NCBI GenBank assembly: GCA_033032865.1
Contig: JAWHQI010000065.1
Coordinates: forward strand, 5,394,001 to 5,458,000
DNA from: Dactylorhiza incarnata
Taxonomy: Eukaryota; Streptophyta; Magnoliopsida; Asparagales; Orchidaceae
Direction: 5' to 3'
DNA: 64,000 nt
The stretch's first letter is position 1; each line of letters begins with the position of its first letter. Of the stretch, positions 8,451 to 19,194 are shown in pieces. The notes under the pieces are model-generated. The model worked only from the letters and a program-made list of their open reading frames with translations, had not been told where the DNA came from and made no database searches. The position numbers and the translations under genes were made by a program.

Positions 8451-9699
8451 GAGTAAAGATTCGGATACCCAAGAGGTTCCTGCCATAGTATAAGTGGAGA
8501 CCTTAGGTACCCTGATTTGCTTTAAAGTGCATTTTCCTTCTTCCTACAAGAGTCCGTGGTGTTACCAAAAATCAAACAATTGGTACACGCATTAAAGGGG
8601 TTGAGACCTTTCTCCGAGAATTTTGTTGACTCTTGTTGGTAGGCAGGGATGTAGTAGCGATGACAGATGAATTTTTGAAGGAAATTTTTTGTTTTCTGTA
8701 AATAGAGCGAATGCTAACGCCAGGCGGTAGCCTCCCAAACCATATCTTAGACCAAACTTTGCAGAACCATGGCACTGGTTGACCAAAATCATGTCCACTA
8801 ATTTTTGGCCAACACCAAATTTTTCTATAGCCATATTTAGATCATGAATTCGGGCTTTCAAAGAGGTGTTTTCGGTAACTAGCATCACTGATCAATTTGC
8901 AAATGATTTATTTCCATCTTCTATTTGGAGAAGAGAGGTTTTTAGCTTTCTCTCTAAGTCCCCCTTTTATTTCACAAGAGATTTTCGTTCGGAGACAACC
9001 TTCGAGAGAGTTTCTTCAAGTTCGAATTTTTCCCAATTAAAGATCACTATCTTGGCAATCTACCTTTTCTTTTCCAAAAGCTTTTATTTCTTTAGTTAGT
9101 TTTTTATTTTCTTTTAATAAAATCTTATTTCTAGTTGTTAAGAGATCAATATCCTTAAGTCTTTTTTCAAAATATTTGCAAGTTTGAAAAAATTCATCAT
9201 AGAGATCATCATAAGTAGGAGGAGGTACCTCAGTGTCGCTTTGGACACTGGTTTCATCGTCGATGAGATCTTTTCTCCTGCCCATGAGGCACATGTTTGC
9301 CTCTTCATCGTCGCTTGAAGAAGATCCACTTGATTCCTCGGAGGACGAATCATCCCATGTATCCACCTTTAGAACCTTCTTCTTTTATTTTCCTTTGTGC
9401 CTCCTTTCCTTTTGCTCTTTGAGATATTTTGGGCACTAGCTCCGGATGTGTCCGGTCTTTCAGCAGTGGTAGCACTCATGTGGTTGCCACTCATCATCGT
9501 TGTCGCTACCTTTTTTCTTTTGTAGATGATGATCCCTTGCTTTTTGCATCTTTCACGAAGTATTTCCGAAAAGAGTTTCTTCTCTCCGAATTTTTCACAA
9601 ATTTCTTGAAATTCTTCAAAAAGAGGTTTTCTTCGTCCTCTTCATCATCATTTGCCTCCTTCTTGGATTTTAGTGCCAAGGCCTTCTTCTTAGGCTCCT
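8451..9699 (-). pseudogene. Copia element C: gag C-terminal region with zinc knuckle
   Basis: Reading right to left, acidic and lysine-rich frames end in a CYHC...KTGHIR knuckle near 9490-9430. A serine/acidic segment follows (9366-9037, DSSSEESSGSSSSDDEEANMCLM) with a coiled-coil-like stretch (FEKRLKDIDLLTTRNKILLKENKKLTKEI). After that comes a LENTSLKARIHDLN-type helix and a GLRYGLGG motif near 8720. This order is typical of plant copia gag-pol before the protease. Frames are broken by several indels. Element A splits gag at 9699/16769, and reading across the insertion restores one frame. Confidence 0.75.
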
Positions 9700-9961
9700 T
9701 GATGAGTCCTGATCGTATACACTTTTATGGACTCATCTGGGCCGTTTATTTAGTCATTTCACCGCACTTTAGCCCTGTTATAGTTCATATTGATCATTCT
9801 ATGCTAGGTGTACTTTTGGCCCGTTTTGGTGTGATTTCGTGCTTAACTTCGTTATTAGTTTTCATGTGCTGTTAAGTTCCACTTTCAGTGGCTAGACCGG
9901 TGTTGTATGCTGGAACAGGTGTCGTGCAGGTGTTCCCGGTACAATTCTGTACAGGAACACT

Positions 9962-10220
9962 GCGCACGATCACTGGCTCCAGCGCGCACGACCACTGGTC
10001 ATGCGCCACTGATCGTGCGCACTTAACGCCCATTTTATGAGTTCTGTTTGGGCTTATCGCACGACCATTTACGATAGTGCGCACGACCACCGGTCGTGCG
10101 CCACTGATCGTGCGAATATGTATTTTATAAATTTCTTTCCTTTCAGGCTCCACCCAGGTAGCGCGCACGATCGCAGAACTCCAGTGCGCACGACCACTGG
10201 TCGTGCGCCAATGACCGTGC
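9962..10220. repeat. GCGCACGACC hairpin cluster in element A U3
   Basis: GCGCACGACCACTGGTCATGCGCC, GCGCACGACCACCGGTCGTGCGCC and a third similar palindrome lie 40-120 bp upstream of the TATA box, with single GATCGTGCGC arms between. In the 3' LTR the first palindrome is perfect (15635-15660), so the 5' copy has one change. Confidence 0.7.
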
Positions 10221-10237
10221 GCAGTATTCGTTTCAGC

Positions 10238-10252
10238 GCCTATATATATCCT
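10238..10252 (+). promoter_or_regulatory. Element A TATA box (5' LTR)
   Basis: GCCTATATATATCC is the best core promoter in the LTR, right after the hairpin cluster. The 3' LTR has the same box at about 15889-15903. Confidence 0.6.
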
Positions 10253-11118
10253 GTTGGCGAATTAAGGCAGGATCCAGCCGCCGGGAGCGGATTTCCCAGT
10301 CCGTACACCGCCAACTACCCTTCTTGGACACCTCCACTTCATCTCCTACGCAAGGGGAAGTCTTCTCCAACCATTCCAAGCTTTTCTCCATTGTCCGGGA
10401 GCGTTCTCCACCATCCGCAAGCCCTCAAGCAACTGTTTTCCATTCCAGTCCGGCGAGAAGAAGAGTAAATCTGAGGAAGAAGACGACGGAACTACGTAGA
10501 GAAATCGTGACAGTTTCTCTACGCCGGAAGCATTGGCCGCCCGAGTCCGGAGGTAGCCCGACAACCTACCATTCCGGCCGTGAACGGCCTCTAGTCTTCA
10601 CCCATCGGTTATCTCTTCCTTCTTTCCTTTGTTGTAATCGTTGAATCTTGTAAACCGGAATAGTATGATGTTTGGTTTATTTGAAATGAATGTTTCTTTG
10701 CACTTCATCATTGCTTGCTTGTGAATCACTTCGTTCCCACTCACTCACTCACGCACACAAGGTGTTCGATCTGCGTTAGCAAGAGCTAACGGCGTTTGTG
10801 AAGAGGTGTTTGCGACCCTCACCTTCTCGCACTTGAGCACGCTCCATCCGCCTCTCGAAGCACGGCATCGCGGCCGTCGCATCCATCTCACCTTGCGAAG
10901 CGGTGTTTTCGACCCGCAATTCTTTTACTGTTGTTAAGAGTAGGAAAAACCAACCAAAGCCCCCTTTTTGTGTTTGTTAACGCTTGTGTAACAATAGTCA
11001 CACTACGCGATTCGATCACCCAACCTGCATTCCTCAAGAGACCGACATCCGGGGATTCCATTCTCCACATTTATTACTTGACAGCGACCGATGCACTTGC
11101 CGACACACATCAAGTTTT

Positions 11119-11136
11119 TGGCGCCGTTGCCGGGGA
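11119..11136 (+). promoter_or_regulatory. Element A primer-binding site, tRNA-Asp type
   Basis: TGGCGCCGTTGCCGGGGA starts 7 bases after the LTR. It is complementary to the 3' end of plant tRNA-Asp(GUC), the primer typical of Athila elements. Confidence 0.85.
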
Positions 11137-11227
11137 ATGCAGGCGTGTATCGTCTTATGTTGTGACTCTCGTTATACGAGCAGTTGTTTTTGACTTTCTT
11201 TGTTTTTCTTTTTGTTTGTGATAGTGC

Positions 11228-12817
11228 ATGCAGAGACAAGCCGCAGGGGAACTCGTACCCTTTGATCCGGAAATCGAACGGACCGCTCGCGCGCGAAGGC
11301 GCGCTGCTGCCGTACAAGCGGCAATGGGTGATCAGGTAGACCCAAATGATGTTGATGCGAGAGTGCCCAACGAGGGGCAACACCAGCCTGGAGATGAGCA
11401 GGAGGCGGTTAGGCCTCGACCCCGCACGATGAGAGACTACACCACTCCAACTGCTGGGAGTGTGTATCATGGGTTTGGGCCCAATAGTATGAACAATCAG
11501 TTCGAGATCAAACCTGCGATCTTGAACATCATCCGGAACAACGCTCAGTTCTCTGGGTTGGCCAGCGAAGATCTGCATCTGCATCTGGCGGAGTTTTCTG
11601 ATATTTGCGGAACCTTCCGCTACGCAGGGATTACTGACGACACGGTCAAGCTTAGACTGTTTCCCTTCTCACTCCCCGACAAAGCCAAGGTGTGGCTCCA
11701 CTCCATTCCGCCCGGGACTGCTGCGACTTGGGATGCCCTCGCATCCAAGTTCCTTGCTAAATTCCACCCTGTGGATAAGATCATGAGCTTGCGGCGGGAG
11801 ATCGCCACCTTTCGCCAACTTGACCAGGAGTCCCTTGCTGAGGCGTGGGAGCGCCTTAGCGATCTTCTCCGCCGTTGTCCGAACCACGAGCTTCAACCGT
11901 GGAATGTGGTCGAAACATTTTACTTTGCGATCGAGCCCAACTACAGGGCAATGATCGATGCTGCGGCAGGTGGTACTTTAATGAACCACACTCCAGAGGA
12001 GGCCCTTCGGATTCTGCGCGACACCGCCTCCCACAGTACATTCTGGACAGCAGGGAGAAATGCACCAAGAAGCGGCCGTGGTCTCTTTATGGTTGACTCA
12101 CTTCCTCCTACTCCCGCGCCTGTTGTTGTCATTACTTGCGAAGGATGTGGAGGCGGAGGCCACCACGCGTATGAATGTTCAGGGAACAATGTAGCAGGTG
12201 ACTTCGCGCACTTAACCTTGAATGAATCTGTTAATTATGTAGGAAATCAGCCTAAGGGGGCGCCTTTTAATAATGCTTATAATCCGGGAGCGAGAAGTCA
12301 CCCAAACTTCTCGTGGAACCCAAATACGCCTGGCCAACGATGGGCACCGGGGCAGCATCAAAACGATGCTTACGCCTCCGGGAGCCAACCGAGGCCACCA
12401 CACCCGGATTATAACCAAGCCCCCCCTGCCCAAAAAAGGAGTAATCTGGAGGAGATGATGGAGAAATTCATGCAAGCGGCTACCTCGAATATGGTGAACC
12501 AAACCGCATCCATGCGAAACTTGGAAACGCAGCTGGGCCAATTGGCCCAAGTGCTAACCGAGCGGTCGCAGGGGACCCTTCCTAGCAACACGGAAAAGAA
12601 CCCAATAGATCAGGGGAAGAGTCTTGGTGATGTGGTAAAGGCTGATCCAAGCGAGTTGGTGATTTCCTGTTCCATCAACAATATTGAAATGCAAGCTCTA
12701 TGCGATTCCGGTTCCTCCCGCAACGTCATTGCGTTGCAAGATGTTGCTAAACTACAACTTGAGATGAACACGGAGGAAAGGAAATCCCTTATGCTTACTA
12801 ATGGGACAGTTATATAA
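11228..12817 (+). CDS. Element A gag with start of protease (529 aa)
   Basis: Gag builds the particle that carries the element RNA. Residues of about 120-265 match Athila gag cores: TWDALASKFLAKFHP, ESLAEAWERLSDLLRRCPNH and the hallmark IDAAAGGTLMN..PEEA. A zinc knuckle C304-x2-C307-x4-H312-x4-C317 follows. After a Gln/Asn/Pro-rich linker, the protease begins with the LCDSGSSRNVI active-site motif near residue 490. The frame ends at TAA 12815-12817, yet protease sequence continues in the same frame. The ATG at 11228 is the first in frame after the primer site. Confidence 0.88.
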   Translation: MQRQAAGELVPFDPEIERTARARRRAAAVQAAMGDQVDPNDVDARVPNEGQHQPGDEQEAVRPRPRTMRDYTTPTAGSVYHGFGPNSMNNQFEIKPAILNIIRNNAQFSGLASEDLHLHLAEFSDICGTFRYAGITDDTVKLRLFPFSLPDKAKVWLHSIPPGTAATWDALASKFLAKFHPVDKIMSLRREIATFRQLDQESLAEAWERLSDLLRRCPNHELQPWNVVETFYFAIEPNYRAMIDAAAGGTLMNHTPEEALRILRDTASHSTFWTAGRNAPRSGRGLFMVDSLPPTPAPVVVITCEGCGGGGHHAYECSGNNVAGDFAHLTLNESVNYVGNQPKGAPFNNAYNPGARSHPNFSWNPNTPGQRWAPGQHQNDAYASGSQPRPPHPDYNQAPPAQKRSNLEEMMEKFMQAATSNMVNQTASMRNLETQLGQLAQVLTERSQGTLPSNTEKNPIDQGKSLGDVVKADPSELVISCSINNIEMQALCDSGSSRNVIALQDVAKLQLEMNTEERKSLMLTNGTVI

Positions 12818-13558
12818 TTTGAGGGGGAAGTGAAAAATGTAGAGGTGATAGTTGAGGGGATGATTGTGGTTGCTGATTTTCAGGTGTTGGGCCCTCAGGA
12901 AAATCACTCTATCCCTATCTTGGGTGTGCCGTTCTTGAAAGAGAGCGGTGCCACCCTTGATTTCGCTACGGGGTGTGTCTTCCTACCCAATATGGTGCCG
13001 CAGCCCACTTGCCCCGAAGCTACAACTGAAACATCCACTCCTCCCCCTCTTTTTATTTTTGATGAATCTTTGAGCTGTGCAGGACATGAAGAAGTTAAAG
13101 AATCAATTGAAGGAGAAAAGGAGGAGCACCTGTCTAGTGAGGAAGAAGAAGTTGATCTTCAGAGAGAATTTGGTTCCGAGACGGAAGAAGACTGCATTTC
13201 GAAAAACGTTGACTTGAATTTAGTTCGGGACAATGTCCCATTATCTTCTTGTTTTGATTCCTGTAATAAACAATTTAAGTGCTCCATCTCCTGGGCCGAT
13301 CCGGTAGTCACCGCGATGCCGGAAGTGATGCCACTTGCCACCAAGGCGGAAAAATCTGAAAACTTTCAACGGTGGCAGTCCCCGACTGTCACAAAACTTA
13401 AACAGGAGAAACTTCTGCACGACGCTCGCGCTGCTGCTCTCCGTGGCAAGAGGGCGGAGGTTAGGGGAACACTGGGTGACACCAGTGTTGGCCCTAAAGC
13501 CTTCACCTCCCGCCTACGCGCTACAGGAGACGCGCACCATAAGAGCGCTTATAGTTGA
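12818..13558 (+). pseudogene. Element A protease continuation after an in-frame TAA
   Basis: This is the same frame as gag with a single TAA between. The first 60 codons hold the protease C-terminal part (EVIVEGMIVVADFQVL and IPILGVPFL, the usual ILGxPFL motif). The rest is acidic and Ser/Glu-rich with no known domain, ending at 13556-13558. No reverse transcriptase follows. The TAA is either a disabling mutation or a read-through stop; no obvious downstream read-through signal is visible. Confidence 0.65.
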
Positions 13559-15337
13559 TTTGTGTGATCTGAGTTTGTGAAACTGCTTGTGAACTTCTTT
13601 TATTTAATTCCTGCACTATTTAAACAATGTTAATACAGGTATTTGGTCTAGCTTACGGACATTAAATAAAAGCGCTACTGGGAGACAACCCAGATTTCCT
13701 GATTTTATTTCTTTTCTAACATGCTTAGTTCAGTTTTTATATGTGCTTTTTGCTGTTTTTAGTTTTGTGCTTGCAGGTGTCTTGTGTTCTTTGGTGCGGA
13801 CGCTGCGGACTGCGCTTGATCTTGAACGCCAATCGTCTGGTATGCTCAATTCTGAGCATTGGGTAACACTTCTTCCCCTCCTTAGCTTCCAATTTCTGTG
13901 ATGTATTGTTTAGACTAAGTCTGGGGGAGAGTATGTTGCCATCCACTTTGCACGAGTTGCACTGCATATTAGAAGTTTGTGTATTATTTATTTTCATCAT
14001 TATCATTTTCATGCTTCTCGCACCACTTCACCCACATGAGTGCGCGCTTACCTATTTGTCTGTTTCCGAAAGACCTGTTTTGGTTGGAATGTGAAATAGG
14101 ATGTTAACGTAGGAATTACTATTAGGGGCGCGATGATGACTCGTGTAGTGTTCTAGTCACTTCGCATGCTATGGTAGAATTCGAGTAAAACTAGATTATC
14201 TTTATGCATCTAATTTATGTTTAGTATTTTTGCGTAGATTTAGATTTATGATACTCAAGTGGTGAATGTGGATGAAATTGACGATAACCCGGTATTGTGT
14301 GTGTACGAGCACTAGTCGTGTGTTGCTCGAGTCGGGAGGAAGGTTTATCTTTCTCGTGGGCTAAGAACTTGCCCCAAGCGACTCTCGAAGCATGGGCGAG
14401 AGCGATTCGTCGAGTTAAACGTGATGTAGGCCACCTTTTGGCTAGTTTGAGCCTTGTCATTCCCTGTCCTTTTCGCTCACCTTTGCATGCCAAATTTGTG
14501 CCTACCACTCCTTTGATCAGCTCCTCTTCATCCACCAAAGCCCGAAGCTTATCCCACTGTCGCAACCAAATAGATGTTATCTGCACTCATTTTCTAGATT
14601 TGGTGTGATGTATGGAATCGTTGTGATGAGAAGGGGAAATTAACGCCATTTCGCTGAAATTGTACCAACTGGGGGATAAGTAAAAGAAGAAAAGCATATT
14701 GTAAAAAAGAAGAAAAAAAAATCTGGAAAAAGTATATTGAAAAGAAATCCTCCCGAGCTAAATAGAAAATTTGTTGGTGATTGTGAAGTAGGCCGTGTGC
14801 ACACCTAGTTCTCATGATAAGTCTGGGGGTGTGTCACACGAGCGTTGTTTTTGGTTCTGTGTGGTGCAGCGTTCCGTTAGCTCACTTGGGTTGCGTAGCC
14901 ATCGTGTTTAAATTTGAATATCATACCGCAGCCTAAGCCCCATTATAATCCTAAAAGCCCTATTAATTTGACTTGTGAGTTTGCTAACGCCGTGGAGAGA
15001 GTGTGACCGGGCGAGCGTATGGTTCACGACGTTGATGGATTTCAGCGGAGTTATTCCTAAACCCCGACCTTGTGCAACACCCGCCTTAGCGTCTTGTTAC
15101 TTTCACACCGGGCATGATCGTTCGAATTCTTCATCATTCACCAACTGAGTTTTGATAAATCTCTAGTTACGCTTTAATACTTTCGTAAACTAGTTAGCAT
15201 AGTTAGAATCTCTTGTTACTAGAATTTCTACTCGCATGCGTATGTTACTTCGCACCGTACTCCTCTGTGTAATTTTCTATGTTAACTACCGTTTTCACAC
15301 TCCACTGGATTCGTTTGCTCGGGACGCGCAAACAGGT
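13559..15337 (+). other. Element A non-coding 3' region
   Basis: These 1.8 kb have no domain-bearing frame. A full Athila element would carry reverse transcriptase, RNase H, integrase and an env-like gene in its 3' half. It contains two extra copies of the polypurine word AAGTCTGGGGG (13917-13927 and 14819-14829) and A-rich tracts at 14690-14740. Confidence 0.75.
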
Positions 15338-15350
15338 AAGTCTGGGGGTG
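15338..15350 (+). promoter_or_regulatory. Element A polypurine tract
   Basis: AAGTCTGGGGGTG directly precedes the 3' LTR start TGATGAG, as required for the plus-strand primer. Two identical 11-bp cores lie upstream in the same interior. Confidence 0.8.
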
Positions 15351-16763
15351 TGATGAGTCCTGATCATATACACTTTTATGGACTCATCTGGGCCGTTTAT
15401 TTAGTCATTTCACCTCACTTTAGCCCTGTTATAGTTCATATTGATCATTCTATGCTAGGTGTACTTTTGGCCCGTTTTGGTGTGATTTCGTGCTTAACTT
15501 CGTTATTAGTTTTCATGTGCTGTTAAGTTCCACTTTCAGTGGCTAGACCGGTGTTGTATGCTGGAACAGGTGTCGTGCAGGTGTTCCCGGTACAATTTTG
15601 TACAGGAACACTGCGCACGATCACTGGCTCCAGCGCGCACGACCACTGGTCGTGCGCCACTGATCGTGCGCACTTAACGCCCATTTTATGAGTTCTGTTT
15701 GGGCTTATCGCACGACCATTTACGATAGTGCGCACGACCACCGGTCGTGCGCCACTGATCGTGCGAATATGTATTTTATAAATTTCTTTCCTTTCAGGCT
15801 CCACCCAGGTAGCGCGCACGATCGCAGAACTCCAGTGCGCACGACCACTAGTCGTGCGCCAATGACCGTGCGCAGTATTCGTTTCAGCGCCTATATATAT
15901 CCTGTTCGCGAATTAGGGCAGGATCCAGCCGCCGGGAGCGGATTTCCCAGTCCGTACGCTGCCGACTACCCTTCTTGGACACCTCCACTTCATCTCCTAC
16001 GCAAGGGGAAGTCTTCTCCAACCATTCCAAGCTTTTCTCCATTGTCCGGGAGCGTTCTCCACCATCTGCAAGCCCTCAAGCAACTGTTTTCCATTCCAGT
16101 CCGGCGAGAAGAAGAGTAAATCTGAGGAAGAAGACGACGGAACTACGTAGAGAAATCGTGACAGTTTCTCTACGCCGGAAGCATTGGCCGCCCGAGTCCG
16201 GAGGTAGCCCGACAACCTACCATTCCGGCCGTGAACGACCGCTAGTCTTCACCCATCGGTTATCTCTTCCTTCTTTCCTTTGTTGTAATCGTTGAATCTT
16301 GTAAACCTGAATAGTATGATGTTTGGTTTATTTGAAATGAATGTTTCTTTGCACTTCATCATTGCTTGCTTGTGAATCACTTCGTTCCCACTCACTCACT
16401 CACGCACACAAGGTGTTCGATCCGCGTTAGCAAGAGCTAACGACGTTTGTGAAGAGGTGTTTGCGACCCTCACCTTCTCGCACTTGAGCACGCTCCATCC
16501 GCCTCTCGAAGCACGGCATCGCGGCCGTCGCATCCATCTCACCTTGCGAAGCGGTGTTTTCGACCCGCAATTCTTTTACTGTTGTTAAGAGTAGGAAAAA
16601 CCAACCAAAGCCCCCTTTTTGTGTTTGTTAACGCTTGTGTACCAATAGTCACACTACGCGATTCGATCACCCAACCTGCATTCCTCAAGAGACCGACATC
16701 CGGGGATTCCATTCTCCACATTTATTACTTGACAGCGACCGGTGCACTTGCCGACACGCATCA
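15351..16763 (+). repeat. Element A 3' LTR
   Basis: It is the same length as the 5' LTR, and most differences are transitions. It ends CACGCATCA, followed by the duplication CTCCT. Confidence 0.92.
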
Positions 16764-16768
16764 CTCCT

Positions 16769-17425
16769 CATGGTACTCTTCATGTTGAATTTTGAGTTCC
16801 ACCTCATGGGTTTTTAGATTCCCAGTGTGGCTCTCAATTTGGAGTTGCCTTAGATCATGAGACTCTGATATGGCTGTCACCTTTGGATTGAATTTTGGTG
16901 GGAGATATTTGAGAATCTTCCTCACAAGGTCTCCACCCGAGAAGGTCTTTCTGGGGATTTTTGATGTGTTTACGAACTTTGTAAATCTTATGTACATGAC
17001 ATCGATATCCTCGTCTGTTTCCATGCAGAACTTTTGGTACTCCGATTCCAGTTGGAAAAGCTTTGAATCCTTCATCTACGAAGTACCTTCATGAGTAATT
17101 TCCAATAAATTCCATATATCATATGCAATCTCACAATCACAAACATGATTAAATTCGGTTCGATCTAAAGTACAAAATAATGCGTTCATTATTTTAACAT
17201 TATTTTTTCAATTATGTTTATCTTGATCATCACACTTATCTTTGGGGTTTTCATAAGTAGCTTCTCCTACTGCAACTGTAGGAGGAGAATAACATCCTAG
17301 TTCTCCAATAGTTATAATCGGACACAACATATATTGTTGGTCTACAAATCCTTTGCCCCTTGTAGAAAGCGAGATCATGCTACGCCATTATTCCCAGTGG
17401 TGAAACCATTTTGGAATAACCTCAC
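16769..17425 (-). pseudogene. Copia element C: gag N-terminal region
   Basis: The frame at 17075-16770 reads MKDSKLFQLESEYQKFCMET, then VRKILKYLPPKFNPKVTAI, the UBN2-type copia gag core (usual form LL.SLP..F...V.AI). It continues into KIQHEEYHEE and, across element A, into the lysine-rich part at 9699. The segment towards the LTR (17076-17425) is a decayed N-terminus with stops. Confidence 0.78.
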
Positions 17426-17435
17426 TCTGATTCCA
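17426..17435 (-). promoter_or_regulatory. Copia C primer-binding site, altered tRNA-Met type
   Basis: On the minus strand TGGAATCAGA follows the LTR end after two bases. It is one base away from the common initiator-Met site TGGTATCAGA. Confidence 0.6.
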
Positions 17436-17437
17436 CT

Positions 17438-18624
17438 TGTTGGATCTTAAGGCGCCCTTATAGGGGGGGGGGGGGTGAATAAGTGTTTTAGAAATCTTTA
17501 AATTTTAAAGAAAACGTTTGATATTTTATAAGAAATATAATGGATCAGAAATAAATTGCTAGAATTGAAAACCAAATCAATTTTATGAAACAAATAGATA
17601 CATGATTATTATTGATAAAATTAATTACAAAAGTGGATTTCTATAATGCTAGAAATCGAGGTGAATACGAAAAACTCTTTTTGTTTTCAATACCGGCTGT
17701 TCTCCCTAAGAACCGGTTGGATTTAACCGATCTATCCCTGGATACAGCCTCAAGCCGCTCTAGCCTCTCTATCCTCAGAAAGGCGAGCACCCCATAGATC
17801 TAATCCCTAGACCTAGTCACCAACACATGCGGTAAATTCCCCCTAAGCCGCATACGAACCTAGTCGCTAACAACTGCGGTGAATTTATGAAACTATCACA
17901 AAGATAAAGGTATGACAAAATATGAAAGCCAAATTGAAAACTCCTTATGAAGAAATCTGAAGGAGACGACATAGAACCGCTGAAGATTGTTGACGTCGAT
18001 GCGTGTGTTCTTCGCGTTGAGTGAGCGTTGATCCAATCCTCCTTTGATTCATTCTCTTGAATTTGAATGGGAGATATTTGGTGGTCTGGAAATACGGCTC
18101 TCACATAGATTTCAGAGTGGTGGAATAGGGCTCCTTGAGTTGTAAAGTTGAAGAGAACGAATGCCACCCTTTTATAGGAGAGGAAGCTAATGCTGGCATT
18201 AGACCTAACTCCAGGCGTTGAATCAGTTTAGAAATATTTTGATGTCACAAATACTCATTCCAGGAAGGAGATATTGCATGTTTGGAAGCTTTTATTTTAG
18301 GCAACCATAACGCTTACGTTAAGGATAATGCTTGGCATTAAGACAAATCAGTCTTAAAATGCTCCTGCAATCACGACAGCTTCCATCCATTGTATTTTCA
18401 TATTGGTGAGATCGAGGGTCAACACTGGAGTTGGCTCTAACGCCTGGTGTTAGAACTCATCCTTTTCTTTTAGCGCAATGAGCTAGTCCAGACCAAAATA
18501 TAACATCCTAGAGTGTCATCCTTGTTCAATACTGTATACCAAAAACACAATGACAAACTTGATCAAATGCAAGTAGGATTTGTTATTCTCAATCCAAAGG
18601 GTTGCAGAAAACCGTGTTCCAACA
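17438..18624 (-). repeat. Copia element C 5' LTR
   Basis: It runs TGTTGGATC...GTTCCAACA, so its ends are inverted TGTTGGA/TCCAACA. On the minus strand it is directly followed by the primer site and gag. It holds a 13-G run (17466-17478) and several TAACGCC/GGTGTTA or TGCTGGCATTA-type palindromes (18190-18460). AAATA at 18625 is the likely target duplication; its partner is outside the window. Confidence 0.78.
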
Positions 18625-19194
18625 AAATAAGGTGTGTACGGGTTTTCCACTTATCGTACATATACATGAAGTAGTTTTTATTAACGTATTGTAAAAATTA
18701 ACTAAGTTGCCAAGGACTGAATAAAGTAGAAAACTAAAATTAAATCTTACTTTTCATAATATCTTGGGGCTCATGTCATTCGGCAAGATTCAATGCATAG
18801 TCCCTTTGAGGTGGAGGTTGGGGGTTTCTCTGACCACCCCCATTTCTACCTTGAAAGCCACCTACATCCACCTCGAAGCAGTGCAGGTGCCTCTATTCTA
18901 GGCTGAATGTTCCTCTGCGACAAATTGGACCTCAAGTAACTCGGATGGTGACAGAGATAGCAGTTCCCATGAAAGGGTTCTATAAATCTGTATGGTGGAT
19001 GTGTGGCTTGAAGTAGGTTTGCAGGCTGCGGTCGTTGCCCTGTCCTTGCATCGAGACAGAATGGTCTTGTATCTCTCTGTTTGTCCGTAACTGCGCCTCT
19101 AAAGGGGGGCATATTTCTTCTACTTGCACCGTGCTCCATAATCAAATATGCCAACTTTTCTTATAGTTATGGACCATAAGTTGTTCTGCCTCTA
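18625..19194 (-). pseudogene. Gypsy element G: gag C-terminal part
   Basis: Minus-strand frames contain a CYLCHHPSYLRSNL knuckle-like stretch near 18965-18925. A Gly/Arg/Pro-rich tail ends in RDYALNLAE near 18800. Across element E3 the frame joins the gag core at 31516-31783, then breaks by a one-base frameshift near 19150. The AT-rich piece 18625-18780 gives no recognisable protein. Confidence 0.65.

Larger units (their letters stand above)
9700..11112 (+). repeat. Element A 5' LTR
   Basis: It runs TGATGAGTCC...CACACATCA. GCACGACC/GGTCGTGC palindromes lie at 9965-10215 and a TATATATA box at about 10240. The TGTTTCTTTGCACTTCATC part of U5 is shared with the Athila-related LTR at 1-1181. Confidence 0.92.
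9700..16763 (+). mobile_element. Element A: Athila-like gag-only LTR retrotransposon
   Basis: Two 1413-bp LTRs (9700-11112 and 15351-16763) bound a 4.2-kb interior. A perfect duplication CTCCT (9695-9699 and 16764-16768) flanks it. The LTRs differ at roughly 18 positions by my count (about 98.7% identical). The interior has a tRNA-Asp primer site, gag and protease, then about 1.8 kb without a gene, then a polypurine tract. With no polymerase or integrase it must have moved using enzymes of another Athila element. It fits the described class of terminal-repeat elements with only a gag domain (TR-GAG). Confidence 0.93.

Noticed and set aside
13559..15337. env-like gene expected in Athila elements
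   Set aside because: No frame longer than about 120 codons and no signal peptide or membrane helix with plausible context was found, so the 3' region is called non-coding.
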